A stretch of DNA of 44,621 nucleotides from positions 1-44,621 of the IMG/VR virus record IMGVR_UViG_3300009506_000891. One strand, 5' to 3'. The stretch's first letter is position 1. The number at the start of each line of letters is the position of its first letter. A program made the position numbers and the translations under genes. The notes beneath the pieces are model-generated. The model was given only the letters and a program-made list of their open reading frames with translations, did no database searches and was not told the origin of the DNA. This document shows, piece by piece, positions 8,825 through 16,340 of the stretch. Source of the DNA: a virus.

Positions 8825-9859
8825 ATGGATTATATTCTTAATGGACAAGCCACAGGATCAGTAGCAGAACGGCTTATGGCTACTAATTTCAATATTGGTG
8901 CATTGCGTACATGGAGAGAAAATGATGGTAGATGCTACATGATGAATCAGAATGGAGTAGTTGTTCCTGTAGCAAATGCTACTCTTCGTAGAGATGAATG
9001 GAAGCAGTTTGACGATGCCGTTTTGAAAGCTGCTAGGAATAGGCTAGTGTGTGCAAATACTTTTATTTCTAAAGGTCTGGTGTACAGTATTCCCAATGGC
9101 CTAGGAAAGACCGTATTGCAGTATGAAGATCTCAATGAATTTAATGATGCTTCTCTTGGAATGGACCCACTGCCCACTGCGGTAGAAGATCGTCCGGTCT
9201 GGAGCACGAAGTATATGCCTCTCCCGATTATTTACAAGGAGTTTAGAGTAAATATTCGGCAGTTGGAAGCGTCTAGAACATTGGGTGAACCGTTGGATAC
9301 TACCAGTGCTGAAATGGCAGGAAGAAAAGTAGCAGAGATGGTGGAAGAACTTACTTGTAATGGTTCTTCTAACTTTACTTTTGGTGGTGGAGTACTTTAT
9401 GGTATTAAGGATTTTACGAATGCCAATACTGGATCTCTTACTGCTGATTGGGATGATTCTGCTGCTACTGGTGAAACAATGCTTGCTGATGTACTGGCTA
9501 TGAAACAGGCTTTGATAGATGCCTACCATTATGGACCGTATGGTATCTTCATTCCTACTAACTATGAAACTGCTATTGATGCTGATTTTAAAGCTGCTTC
9601 TGATAAGACTATTCGGCAGAGACTTATGGAAGTAGATGGTATTCAGTTTATTACGGTAGCAGATAAACTTACTGCCGATTATGTTGTTATGTTGCAGTTG
9701 ACGCAGGATGTTATGAGAATGGTAGTTGGTCTTCCTATGACTACTCTTCAGTGGGAGAGCAGAGGTGGTTTGAGCCAGCATTTTATGGTAATGACTATTA
9801 TGCTTCCGCAGCCGAGAGCAGATCAGAATGCTAGATGTGGTATTGTTGTATATCACTAA
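8825..9859 (+). CDS. major capsid protein (HK97-fold, encapsulin-like)
   Basis: 344-residue protein with a strong ribosome site (AAAGGAGG, 8806-8813). The order protease/scaffold, small beta protein, this gene, then connectors identifies it as the major capsid protein. The segment P-L-P-I-I-Y-K-E-F with following R-Q-L-E-A-S-R and T-T-S-A-E-M-A-G-R-K-V is like the encapsulin/linocin-type HK97-fold shell proteins, and a C-terminal beta segment (residues ~300-340) ends the protein. No long N-terminal delta domain is seen, which fits use of a separate scaffold. It assembles the icosahedral head. A perfect hairpin follows the gene, perhaps tuning expression relative to downstream genes. Confidence 0.85.
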   Translation: MDYILNGQATGSVAERLMATNFNIGALRTWRENDGRCYMMNQNGVVVPVANATLRRDEWKQFDDAVLKAARNRLVCANTFISKGLVYSIPNGLGKTVLQYEDLNEFNDASLGMDPLPTAVEDRPVWSTKYMPLPIIYKEFRVNIRQLEASRTLGEPLDTTSAEMAGRKVAEMVEELTCNGSSNFTFGGGVLYGIKDFTNANTGSLTADWDDSAATGETMLADVLAMKQALIDAYHYGPYGIFIPTNYETAIDADFKAASDKTIRQRLMEVDGIQFITVADKLTADYVVMLQLTQDVMRMVVGLPMTTLQWESRGGLSQHFMVMTIMLPQPRADQNARCGIVVYH

Positions 9860-9869
9860 TGTTTAAACT

Positions 9870-9897
9870 AAGTACTCCCCCAATTGGGGGAGTACTT
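9870..9897 (+). terminator. hairpin terminator after major capsid gene
   Basis: Perfect stem: AGTACTCCCCC at 9871-9881 and its complement at 9886-9896, with an extra A-T pair outside, a four-base AATT loop and then TTTAAAAAGG. The U tract is short, so it may terminate only partly or protect the 3' end of the capsid message while letting late transcription continue. Confidence 0.7.
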
Positions 9898-9913
9898 TAA
9901 AAAGGAGAAAAAA

Positions 9914-10402
9914 ATGGCTAACAAAAGAACTTATAGAGTAAAGAAGGGATATGGACCACACCAGATTATAATAGCTGGTGAAGGTACATCAAAAGCAGTA
10001 AGAGCAAAGATCTACCCCGGTGAAACATTCAATGATTTTCCAGATAGTAGGAATGTACAGGGTTGGGAGTTTAAATTAGAAGTAATTTCTGGTGGTGTGT
10101 TGGTTGACCATGAGATAGTAAGACAAGAAGTAGAAGTAGAAGAAACAAAAGATGCTGCTGCATTAAGGAAGATAAGTAGGGGTTCTAATAGATTTGATGT
10201 AGTTAATGAGGATACAGGAGAAAAATTAAATAATCGGCTTCTTAGTAGTAAAGAAGCTGATGAACTTATAAATATGGGAGCACCAGAAAAACCAACAGTA
10301 GAAGTAGGGGGCAAGGATGAAGAAGAAAAAGAAGAGGAAGAACAAGAAGAAAAAATTGCAAGCGGTGCTGAGAGTAAAAAACGTAGGCAAAAGATAGAAT
10401 AA
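9914..10402 (+). CDS. hypothetical protein after capsid
   Basis: 162 residues beginning MANKRTYRVK. The start at 9914 is chosen because AAAAAGGAG precedes it at good spacing; an upstream in-frame ATG at 9884 lies inside the terminator hairpin. Residues 1-70 look like a small beta domain (K-K-G-Y-G-P-H-Q, then Y-P-G-E-T-F); residues ~105-125 hold a short R-L-L-S-S-K-E-A-D-E-L-I helix; the tail is very acidic (E-E-E-K-E-E-E-E-Q-E-E) followed by basic residues. The position fits a head-tail joining or accessory head protein. It ends overlapping the next start (TAATG). No family recognised. Confidence 0.6.
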   Translation: MANKRTYRVKKGYGPHQIIIAGEGTSKAVRAKIYPGETFNDFPDSRNVQGWEFKLEVISGGVLVDHEIVRQEVEVEETKDAAALRKISRGSNRFDVVNEDTGEKLNNRLLSSKEADELINMGAPEKPTVEVGGKDEEEKEEEEQEEKIASGAESKKRRQKIE

Positions 10403-11040
10403 TGAATGTCGATAAGAAAAGGAGATTTCTCCCTCCTAAAATATGGGAGGGAGAAACAGTCTATGTAATAGGTGGTGGACCTAGCTTAAAACAATCTCCA
10501 CTACACCTAATACATGATAGAAGAGTATTAGGTGTAAATGATGCATTTAAACTTGGTACTTGGGTAGATGCTTGTTACTTTGGAGATTGTAAATGGTGGG
10601 GATGGAATAGAGAAGAGTTTTTAAAATATCCCGGATTACGGATGACTTCTTGCCAACGTCTATATCATTTATATGTAGTAAAGATATGGAAGAGGGGGAA
10701 ACCAAAAGGAGTAGAAACAAAACCGGGTTTTATATCATGGAATGGGAATAGTGGAATGTCAGCAATAAATGTTGCCTACCACTTTGGAGCAAAGAAGATA
10801 GTACTACTAGGTTTTGATATGCAGGGGAAGAAAGATCATAAAGGAGTAGTAACTTTTAACTGGCATAACTATCATAAAAGTCCTCCTGTTCCACACGCAT
10901 ATAAAAGTAGATATTTACCATGTATGCATACAATAGTAGAAGATTTGAAAGCATTGAAAGTAGAGATTGTAAATGCTTCAGAAGAAACAGCAATAGATCC
11001 ATTAATAGTTCCTAGGGTTAGATTGGAAGATACGTTATGA
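10402..11040 (+). CDS. DUF115/GT42-like transferase
   Basis: 212 residues. It has the nucleotide-sugar type N-terminal motif V-I-G-G-G-P-S-L-K at 22-30, a G-V-N-D-A-F at ~43-48, a central I-S-W-N-G-N-S-G stretch and a K-K-I-V-L-L-G-F-D-M segment. This combination is typical of the DUF115/MptE-like proteins and of the GT42 sialyltransferase fold, in which G-P-S-L binds the nucleotide. It is the first gene of a five-gene cassette of sugar, acyl and sulfo transferases lying between capsid and connector genes. Donor and acceptor are unknown; modification of virion or host glycans is an inference. It overlaps the next gene by 4 nt (ATGA). Confidence 0.6.
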   Translation: MNVDKKRRFLPPKIWEGETVYVIGGGPSLKQSPLHLIHDRRVLGVNDAFKLGTWVDACYFGDCKWWGWNREEFLKYPGLRMTSCQRLYHLYVVKIWKRGKPKGVETKPGFISWNGNSGMSAINVAYHFGAKKIVLLGFDMQGKKDHKGVVTFNWHNYHKSPPVPHAYKSRYLPCMHTIVEDLKALKVEIVNASEETAIDPLIVPRVRLEDTL

Positions 11041-11576
11041 TAGGTAAAAATGTAAAGATAGGAATGAATGTAGTAATAGGACATAATACAGTAATAGAGG
11101 ATGGTTGTATTATTGGGGATGGTGTTTTTATAGGTCATAATTGTGTACTTAGACCAGAAACAATAGTAGGGAAGAGAACGAAGATAGGGCATAATACAGT
11201 AATAGAAGGATGGTTGACAATAGGAGAAGATTGTTTCATTCAAGCACAATGCAACATAACAAAGGGAATGAATATAGGAGATAAAGTATTTATAGGACAG
11301 ATGGTAGTTTCTGGTAATGATAAACGAATGGTACATTTGAGAAGAGAAACCGCACCATTTAATCCTACTCCTCCTACAGTAATGTATGGAGCAAGAATTG
11401 GAATGGGTGCTTTACTACTACCGGGATGTGTTGTTGGCAGAGAAACATTTATAGGAGCAGGAGCAGTAGTAGTAGGCAAGTGTAATGACTATGGAGTATA
11501 TGTTGGTAATCCAGCTAAATTTATGGAAGAAATTCCATCAAACGAAAGGTTAGACAAAAATGGCAAATCTAGCTGA
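11037..11576 (+). CDS. left-handed beta-helix (hexapeptide) acyltransferase
   Basis: 179 residues made largely of hexapeptide repeats ([LIV]-G-x-x-x-x) from residue 2 to about 160: I-G-K-N-V-K, I-G-M-N-V-V, I-G-H-N-T-V, I-G-D-G-V-F and so on. An external loop near residues 95-118 carries a His and ends P-P-T-V-M-Y-G, and the C-terminus has G-V-Y-V-G-N-P-A-K, the standard end of WbbJ/WlbB-type O- or N-acetyltransferases. The likely reaction is acetyl or acyl transfer from CoA to a sugar amine or hydroxyl. Its neighbours are transferase genes, so it probably works on the same glycan. Overlaps the following gene by 17 nt. Confidence 0.8.
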   Translation: MIGKNVKIGMNVVIGHNTVIEDGCIIGDGVFIGHNCVLRPETIVGKRTKIGHNTVIEGWLTIGEDCFIQAQCNITKGMNIGDKVFIGQMVVSGNDKRMVHLRRETAPFNPTPPTVMYGARIGMGALLLPGCVVGRETFIGAGAVVVGKCNDYGVYVGNPAKFMEEIPSNERLDKNGKSS

Positions 11577-12297
11577 AAAACAAATAGTAAACTTTGTAGT
11601 AACACTTAAATCTGGTGGAGATTTTGAAGAGTTTGATGCTATTACACTTTGTAGACAAGTGAAGAAGCATTTATTAATACCACATAGATTTATTTGTTAT
11701 ACTGATTTAGAAATTGACTACCCATACATGGAAACAATTAAATTACAGAAAAATCTTCCCGGCTGGTGGAGCATGATAGAAATGTTCCGAACAAAGGGAC
11801 CAACAATTGCTTCTGGTCTTGATATGTTGGTAGTAGATAATATAGATAGATTGGGAGAGATTGCTTTAACTTGTCCAGAAGATGTTTTCTATATGGCTGA
11901 ACCACAAGCACTAGCAAAGAATAGAGGAGAGAAGTTTTGTTCTGGTTTACAGATTTGGAATGGTAATTGGACTTGGTTATTCAAGATGTTTAAAGAAGAA
12001 GATTTTAAATATAAGATGGAGCAGAGATATACTTATAATAAACTAGAAGAAAGACGATTTAAAATAAAAACAGTACAAAGTGTTTTTGATGGGTACTATA
12101 GTTTTAAACATCATTGCAAGTTTGGAAGAAAACCAAAAGATGCTAGAGTAATACTGTTTCATGGTAAACCTAGAATTAAAGAATGTGGAGTAGGTTGGGT
12201 ACAGAAGATCTACAGAGAAACAGAAGAACCACCACATCCTTTTGAGATAATGGCAAAGGAGCAGGAAGATGTTAGATCTGATGAAGAAATACTATAG
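11560..12297 (+). CDS. GT-A-like glycosyltransferase
   Basis: 245 residues. It follows the plan of small GT8/GT-A-like transferases: a start strand (I-V-N-F-V-V-T-L), H-R-F-I-C-Y-T-D at 42-49, L-P-G-W-W-S-M-I-E-M-F at ~66-76, G-L-D-M-L-V-V at 86-92 in place of the usual D-x-D core, and a late strand V-I-L-F-H-G-K-P-R whose His is commonly a metal or nucleotide ligand. The metal motif is L-D rather than a clear D-x-D, so activity is not certain. Start ATG has GAAAGG upstream and overlaps the previous gene. It is third in the glycan cassette. Confidence 0.6.
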   Translation: MANLAEKQIVNFVVTLKSGGDFEEFDAITLCRQVKKHLLIPHRFICYTDLEIDYPYMETIKLQKNLPGWWSMIEMFRTKGPTIASGLDMLVVDNIDRLGEIALTCPEDVFYMAEPQALAKNRGEKFCSGLQIWNGNWTWLFKMFKEEDFKYKMEQRYTYNKLEERRFKIKTVQSVFDGYYSFKHHCKFGRKPKDARVILFHGKPRIKECGVGWVQKIYRETEEPPHPFEIMAKEQEDVRSDEEIL

Positions 12298-13000
12298 AAC
12301 CTGTTCTGTTAATTTGTTAGTAGACTATGCTATGACTTATGCTAAAACTGAAGCACAAATCAATATTGCAAAAGCCTACTGTTGTGAAGTAGCAATTCTT
12401 ATTCCATTAACTCTTAGGAAGGAGGAGGTACAGGAAGAAGCTTGTCTACTACTTCCTAGAGAAAACTATATAGCAGATTTTATTCGTTATCACAATGAAG
12501 TAAATAGAGACAAGGATCATAGAGCAGATATGATTGATGCAGAATATATCCATCCTACAGCATCTATTGGTAATGAAGGAATGCGATATGCAGTGTATAA
12601 ACCAAAGAGCAGTAAAAATGAATTAGTGGGTTTAAAACACATGGGAAGTGTTGTTTTGAAAAAGGGAGTAGTAGTAGGAGCAAACTCTACTATTGCTAGG
12701 GCTACTTTGGATTATACAGTAATAGGAAGTCAAACTAAAATAGGTTGTGGTGTGCATATAGGACATAATGTAAGAATAGGAAACAGAAATATTATTACTG
12801 ATGGAACAGTAATAGGTGGATCTGCATTAATAGGAAATGATTGTTTTATAGGATTAAATTCTACTATTAGAAATGGTATTCATATCTGTAGTAAAGTATT
12901 TATAGGTATGGGATCTGTAGTAGTTAAGAATATAGATGAACCGGGCGTTTATGCAGGGAATCCAGCAGTATTTAGAAAAGAATGGAATGGTGACTTCTAA
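12269..13000 (+). CDS. LpxD-like hexapeptide acyltransferase
   Basis: 243 residues. Residues 1-110 form a non-repeat domain; from ~112 to 232 there is a left-handed beta-helix of hexapeptides (I-G-S-Q-T-K, I-G-C-G-V-H, I-G-H-N-V-R, I-G-N-R-N-I, I-G-G-S-A-L). I-H-P-T-A-S-I-G at ~93-100 and I-G-H-N-V-R-I-G are typical of LpxD and other sugar N-acyltransferases, where the His acts as base, and the ending G-V-Y-A-G-N-P-A-V matches the WbbJ group. It is the second acyltransferase of the cassette, so two different acylations, or two positions, are likely. Start overlaps the previous gene by 29 nt, with AAAGGA about 8 nt upstream. Confidence 0.75.
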   Translation: MLDLMKKYYRTCSVNLLVDYAMTYAKTEAQINIAKAYCCEVAILIPLTLRKEEVQEEACLLLPRENYIADFIRYHNEVNRDKDHRADMIDAEYIHPTASIGNEGMRYAVYKPKSSKNELVGLKHMGSVVLKKGVVVGANSTIARATLDYTVIGSQTKIGCGVHIGHNVRIGNRNIITDGTVIGGSALIGNDCFIGLNSTIRNGIHICSKVFIGMGSVVVKNIDEPGVYAGNPAVFRKEWNGDF

Positions 13001-13704
13001 TGAAAGATAAACCTATACTAATAACTGGATGTGCTAGAAGTGGAACTTCTCTTACCGCAGGGATAATAAGTAGATGCGGAGCATGGGGAGGAGAAGTAGT
13101 TGGTAGCACTCCCAATAATCAGAAAGGACAATATGAAAATACTGCTATCCGAAATAAAGTAATTAAACCATATTTAAAAAGTATAGCAGTAGATCCAATG
13201 GGGCAGAATCCATTACCTCCTATTGATAGAGTTACTTGGGATGCAAATGGTAGTATGGAGATATGTAATAGACACAAGAAAGAAGTAATGGATATTTTAT
13301 ATAGACAAGGGTATGATGGTAAATCGGTGTGGTTCTTTAAAGGAGCAAAGCTTTGTTTGATCTATCCTATATGGGTTAGAATGTTTCCAGAAGCAAAATG
13401 GGTTTTGGTTAGAAGAGATGACTATGATATTTGTTCTTCTTGTTTAAAGACTTCTTTTATGAGAGCATTCAATAAAAGAAATGGTTGGATGGTTTGGATA
13501 AATGAACACAAGAAGAGATTTGCAGAAATGAAGATGTTAAGTATAGATCTAATAGAGTATTGGCCATTTAAAGCTATCAATGGTGACTTTACTGGAACAG
13601 AAGAAATGATAAAACATTTAGACTTGGAATACCACAAAGAAGAAATAGAAGATTTTGTATCTCCTAAACTCTGGCATTATAAAGAAGAAGGAGGAGTAAA
13701 ATGA
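13000..13704 (+). CDS. sulfotransferase-like P-loop protein
   Basis: 234 residues. G-C-A-R-S-G-T-S at 10-17 is the 5'-phosphosulfate loop of PAPS-dependent sulfotransferases, and V-L-V-R-R-D-D-Y-D-I-C-S-S at 135-147 is the 3'-phosphate site with its Arg and Ser. A G-Q-Y-E-N segment near 43-47 fits the substrate-side loop of bacterial sulfotransferases. The expected reaction is transfer of sulfate from PAPS to a hydroxyl, most likely on a sugar given the cassette. It is the last gene of the cassette; the next gene, a connector, overlaps it by 4 nt, so the cassette is co-expressed with structural genes. Confidence 0.75.
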   Translation: MKDKPILITGCARSGTSLTAGIISRCGAWGGEVVGSTPNNQKGQYENTAIRNKVIKPYLKSIAVDPMGQNPLPPIDRVTWDANGSMEICNRHKKEVMDILYRQGYDGKSVWFFKGAKLCLIYPIWVRMFPEAKWVLVRRDDYDICSSCLKTSFMRAFNKRNGWMVWINEHKKRFAEMKMLSIDLIEYWPFKAINGDFTGTEEMIKHLDLEYHKEEIEDFVSPKLWHYKEEGGVK

Positions 13705-14063
13705 CAAATTATGTAACTGGTGCTGATGTATTGGAGATAATGGATACAGATTTGACTTCTGCACAATTAGATCCATTTTGTGAAGTAGCAAATTCAATAG
13801 TAACAGAGAAACTAACTGGAATACATGCTGCCGAAAGATTGAAGAATATTGCTAGATGGTATGCAGCACATCTAGTATCATGTACTCCATTGGCAAGGGA
13901 AGCAGTATCAGAGAAGATAGGAGATGCACAAGCTACCTATAGTGGGCAAACGTGGAAAGGTTTGGAGGGTACTATGTATGGGCAGCAAGTATTACTACTA
14001 GATACTTCTGGTATATTAGCACAAACAGGAAAGAAGACTTGTTCCTTTGAGGTGATAAATTGA
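13701..14063 (+). CDS. head-tail connector (adaptor, DUF4054-like)
   Basis: 120 residues with a strong ribosome site (GGAGGAG just upstream). The N-terminal part is all-helical (V-L-E-I-M-D near 10-15, then a long helix ending A-A-H-L-V-S). Then come E-K-I-G-D-A-Q-A-T-Y-S and G-L-E-G-T-M-Y-G-Q, a pattern typical of gp6-like/DUF4054 head completion proteins that form a ring below the portal. It is first in the standard connector set that precedes the tail-tube gene. Confidence 0.7.
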   Translation: MTNYVTGADVLEIMDTDLTSAQLDPFCEVANSIVTEKLTGIHAAERLKNIARWYAAHLVSCTPLAREAVSEKIGDAQATYSGQTWKGLEGTMYGQQVLLLDTSGILAQTGKKTCSFEVIN

Positions 14064-14419
14064 GTGCTTTAATTAATAGGATGAAGAGGAAGTATAAACA
14101 GACAGCGGTCTATTGGGCGACTTCTACTAATAGTGGGTATGGTGAAACATATGATGCACCAGTAGAGATTGATTGTAGATGGGAAGATAAAGAAAAGTTG
14201 TTGATAGGTTTAGATGGAGAAGAGAAAATGTCTACTGCTAAAGTTTTTACTAACTCTACCTTGGCAATAGATGGTTTCCTGTTCTTAGGAGATTTAGATG
14301 ATTTATCATCTTCTACTGCTGGTCCTAGAGATGTAGCAGCATCTAGAAAGATAATAGGAACAGGAAAGATACCAGATCTATTAGGATCTGATTTTATAAA
14401 GTTCTATTATTTGGAGTAG
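14060..14419 (+). CDS. head-tail stopper-like protein
   Basis: 119 residues using a TTG start (TTGA overlap with the previous stop, GAGGTG upstream); an ATG at residue 8 is an alternative. Mostly beta: V-Y-W-A-T-S near 17-22, Y-D-A-P-V-E-I-D-C-R-W-E-D-K near 31-44, and a late R-K-I-I-G-T-G. This matches small SH3-like stopper proteins (lambda FII/SPP1 gp16 class) by length, place and style. It would close the portal channel and bind the tail. Family-level call is based mainly on position. Confidence 0.6.
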   Translation: MSALINRMKRKYKQTAVYWATSTNSGYGETYDAPVEIDCRWEDKEKLLIGLDGEEKMSTAKVFTNSTLAIDGFLFLGDLDDLSSSTAGPRDVAASRKIIGTGKIPDLLGSDFIKFYYLE

Positions 14420-14423
14420 TAGA

Positions 14424-15008
14424 ATGGTACAGCAAACAAAAATAATAGAGTGGAAGGGAATAGAAGAAACTATTAAGAATATTAATAGTGAGATTAAGAA
14501 GATCAATAATAGAACGGCTTCTGGTTTAATTAGTGCTGCTCTTTATATTAAAGGAGAAGCAGTGCAGATTTGTCCAGTAGTAACTGGTAATTTGCAGAAT
14601 AGTGCATATGTTATTGGTCCTGCTCCTAGTGGTTGGATGGAAAAAGCAATAGTAGCAGAAGGAGGAATACCAAATAATTTTCATGGTACAAGCCAACAAG
14701 CAGAAAAAGCTAGAGTAGATCATAATGCTGCTGTACAAGAGTCAAAACAAATTGTTGGAAATTCTTCTATACTAATGTCTGTAATAGGTTTTTCTGCTTC
14801 TTATGCTGCTTTTGTACATGAGAATCCTAGAGCTGGTAAGACAGGAGGGCAAAGTCCTACAGGAAAGATATATAAACCCGAGAAGGGAAGTAAAAGAAAG
14901 GTTTATAGTACAAGAAAAGCCGGTAGGTGGAAGTTTTTAGAAGAACCTTTAGTGAAGCATAAGAAAAAGATACTAGACACTATAAAAAAGAAAGCTGAAA
15001 TAAAATGA
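14424..15008 (+). CDS. HK97 gp10-like neck/tail-completion protein
   Basis: 194 residues. It begins with a helical part and carries I-K-G-E-A-V-Q-I-C-P-V-V-T-G-N-L near 43-58, the typical 'A-x-x-x-x-P-V-x-T-G-x-L-x-x-S' signature of the HK97 gp10 / minor capsid group, followed by Y-A-A-F-V-H-E-N near 127-134. Proteins of this type lie between stopper and tail terminator and help join head and tail. An insertion between the two motifs (residues ~75-110) makes it longer than usual. The C-terminus is basic. Confidence 0.7.
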   Translation: MVQQTKIIEWKGIEETIKNINSEIKKINNRTASGLISAALYIKGEAVQICPVVTGNLQNSAYVIGPAPSGWMEKAIVAEGGIPNNFHGTSQQAEKARVDHNAAVQESKQIVGNSSILMSVIGFSASYAAFVHENPRAGKTGGQSPTGKIYKPEKGSKRKVYSTRKAGRWKFLEEPLVKHKKKILDTIKKKAEIK

Positions 15009-15397
15009 ATCCAGCATCAAAAGATTTATTGAATTGGTTAGATACTTCTGGTTTATTTACTTTTGGTACAGATCTATTTATAGGATCTATGCCAGATGTG
15101 CCGGATGAATGTATATGCATATATGATTCTGGTGGAGGTAGACCATTTCCAGATGCAAGTAGAGTAGATGAATTTCCTAGAGTGATGATAGAAGTTAGAG
15201 GGAAGATTAACCAATATGAAGAATCTTATGCACTATGTAGAAGTATTACTACTGCTCTACATGGAAAGCATAATGTAACTATAGGAGGTACTAGATATAT
15301 ATCTGTTTTTCAAGTTTCTGAACCTATCAATCTAGGTCAGGATGATAGAGGTAGATATAAGTGGAGTATTAATTTTGAGATAAATAGAACAGAGTAA
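15005..15397 (+). CDS. tail terminator protein
   Basis: 130 residues, overlapping the previous gene by ATGA. The layout (helix, then I-G-S-M-P-D-V-P-D near 26-34, strand with Y-D-S-G-G, R-V-M-I-E-V-R-G, a helix, then the end strand Y-K-W-S-I-N-F-E-I) is typical of the phage minor capsid/tail-terminator family, which caps the tail tube and binds the connector. It comes immediately before the tail-tube gene, as expected. Confidence 0.7.
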   Translation: MNPASKDLLNWLDTSGLFTFGTDLFIGSMPDVPDECICIYDSGGGRPFPDASRVDEFPRVMIEVRGKINQYEESYALCRSITTALHGKHNVTIGGTRYISVFQVSEPINLGQDDRGRYKWSINFEINRTE

Positions 15398-15419
15398 AAA
15401 GGAGGCTTGTTTTTAAGTT

Positions 15420-15842
15420 ATGACTACAAATGCAATTAGTGGTGTCGGTGCATCATTTAAAAGAGGTGATGGAACAAGTAATGAAAGCTTTACGGCAGTA
15501 GCAGAAGTAAATAGTATTTCTGGTCCTAGTATGTCAAGAGCTTTCATTGATGTTACTTCCCTAGATTCTGCTGGAGGTTATCGGGAATTTATCAGTGCTT
15601 TCAGAGATCCCGGTGAAGTATCACTAGTAATGAACTTTACACACCAAGGTTATGAAGACATGAAGGATGATTTTGATACAGATACTTCTGTAAATTATCA
15701 AATTGTCTTACCTGATTCTGCTGCTACTACTTTGGAATTTGCTGCTTATGTTACTGATCTACCGTTGGATGTTCCTTTGGATGATAAGATTACTATTAAT
15801 GTTACGTTAAAAGTTTCCGGTGCAATCAGTGTAAGTTCATAA
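15420..15842 (+). CDS. major tail tube protein
   Basis: 140 residues with a strong ribosome site (AAAAAGGAGG). An all-beta protein with V-G-A-S-F-K-R-G-D near 9-17, I-D-V-T-S-L-D near 43-49 and G-A-I-S-V-S-S at the end, matching tube proteins of the lambda V/HK97 type. It lies between the tail terminator and the chaperone pair. It forms the hexameric rings of the non-contractile tail; no sheath gene follows, which supports a siphovirus. Confidence 0.8.
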   Translation: MTTNAISGVGASFKRGDGTSNESFTAVAEVNSISGPSMSRAFIDVTSLDSAGGYREFISAFRDPGEVSLVMNFTHQGYEDMKDDFDTDTSVNYQIVLPDSAATTLEFAAYVTDLPLDVPLDDKITINVTLKVSGAISVSS

Positions 15843-15889
15843 TAACAATTTAATGAAAACAAACGGCATTTCTTAAAAAGGAGAAAAAC

Positions 15890-16300
15890 ATGGAAGACGA
15901 GAAAAAAACGGAAGAAGTAGAAATAGTAGAAGCAAAGGTTAAGATTTTAACCAAAGATGAAATATTTAATGTACAAGATGTAGTGAGTGAATTAGTAGAA
16001 GTTCCAGAGTGGGGAGGAAGTGTTTGGGTATATGGTTTAACAGCAAAGGAACGTGATGCCTTTGAGGAAACTATGATTACTACTGGTAAAGGTAGAAATA
16101 CTAAAAGGAATCTCGCAAATCTAAGAGCTAGGCTTTGTGCAAGGTGTATTAGAAATGAAAATGGGAAAAGGATTTTTAAAGGAGAAGATATAGAGAAACT
16201 AGGAGAGAAGTCTGGTAAAGCTATCAATAGAGTATTTGAGGTAGCACAAAGACTTTCTGGTATGACTGATGATGATGTAGAAGAACTAGTGGGAAACTGA
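15890..16300 (+). CDS. tail assembly chaperone G
   Basis: 136 residues, acidic N-terminus and helical body (K-E-R-D-A-F-E-E near 52-59, then L-A-N-L-R-A-R-L-C-A-R-C-I near 75-87). The ending G-M-T-D-D-D-V-E-E-L is common in G-type chaperones. It precedes the tape measure and ends at a TGA directly after a GGGAAAC heptamer, where a fraction of ribosomes should slip to make the longer GT form. It binds the tape measure during tail assembly and is not part of the finished tail. Ribosome site AAAAAGGAG lies upstream of 15890. Confidence 0.85.
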   Translation: MEDEKKTEEVEIVEAKVKILTKDEIFNVQDVVSELVEVPEWGGSVWVYGLTAKERDAFEETMITTGKGRNTKRNLANLRARLCARCIRNENGKRIFKGEDIEKLGEKSGKAINRVFEVAQRLSGMTDDDVEELVGN

Positions 16301-16340
16301 TACTCCGACCAGAACGAATATTCTACCATCGACTGGCCGG
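16291..16340 (+). promoter_or_regulatory. programmed -1 frameshift site with hairpin
   Basis: The heptamer GGGAAAC occupies 16291-16297 in the register G-GGA-AAC with TGA immediately after. Both tRNAs can re-pair after a -1 slip (GGA to GGG, AAC to AAA). A stem of CCGACCAG (16305-16312) with CTGGCCGG (16333-16340), one mismatch and a 20-nt loop, starts 7 nt after the slip site, the usual distance for a stimulator. Lambda uses GGGAAAG at the same place. Confidence 0.85.

Noticed and set aside
9101-9856. 251-residue - strand frame over the capsid gene
   Set aside because: Opposite the major capsid gene; Ser/His/Ile-rich shadow without family likeness or start signal.
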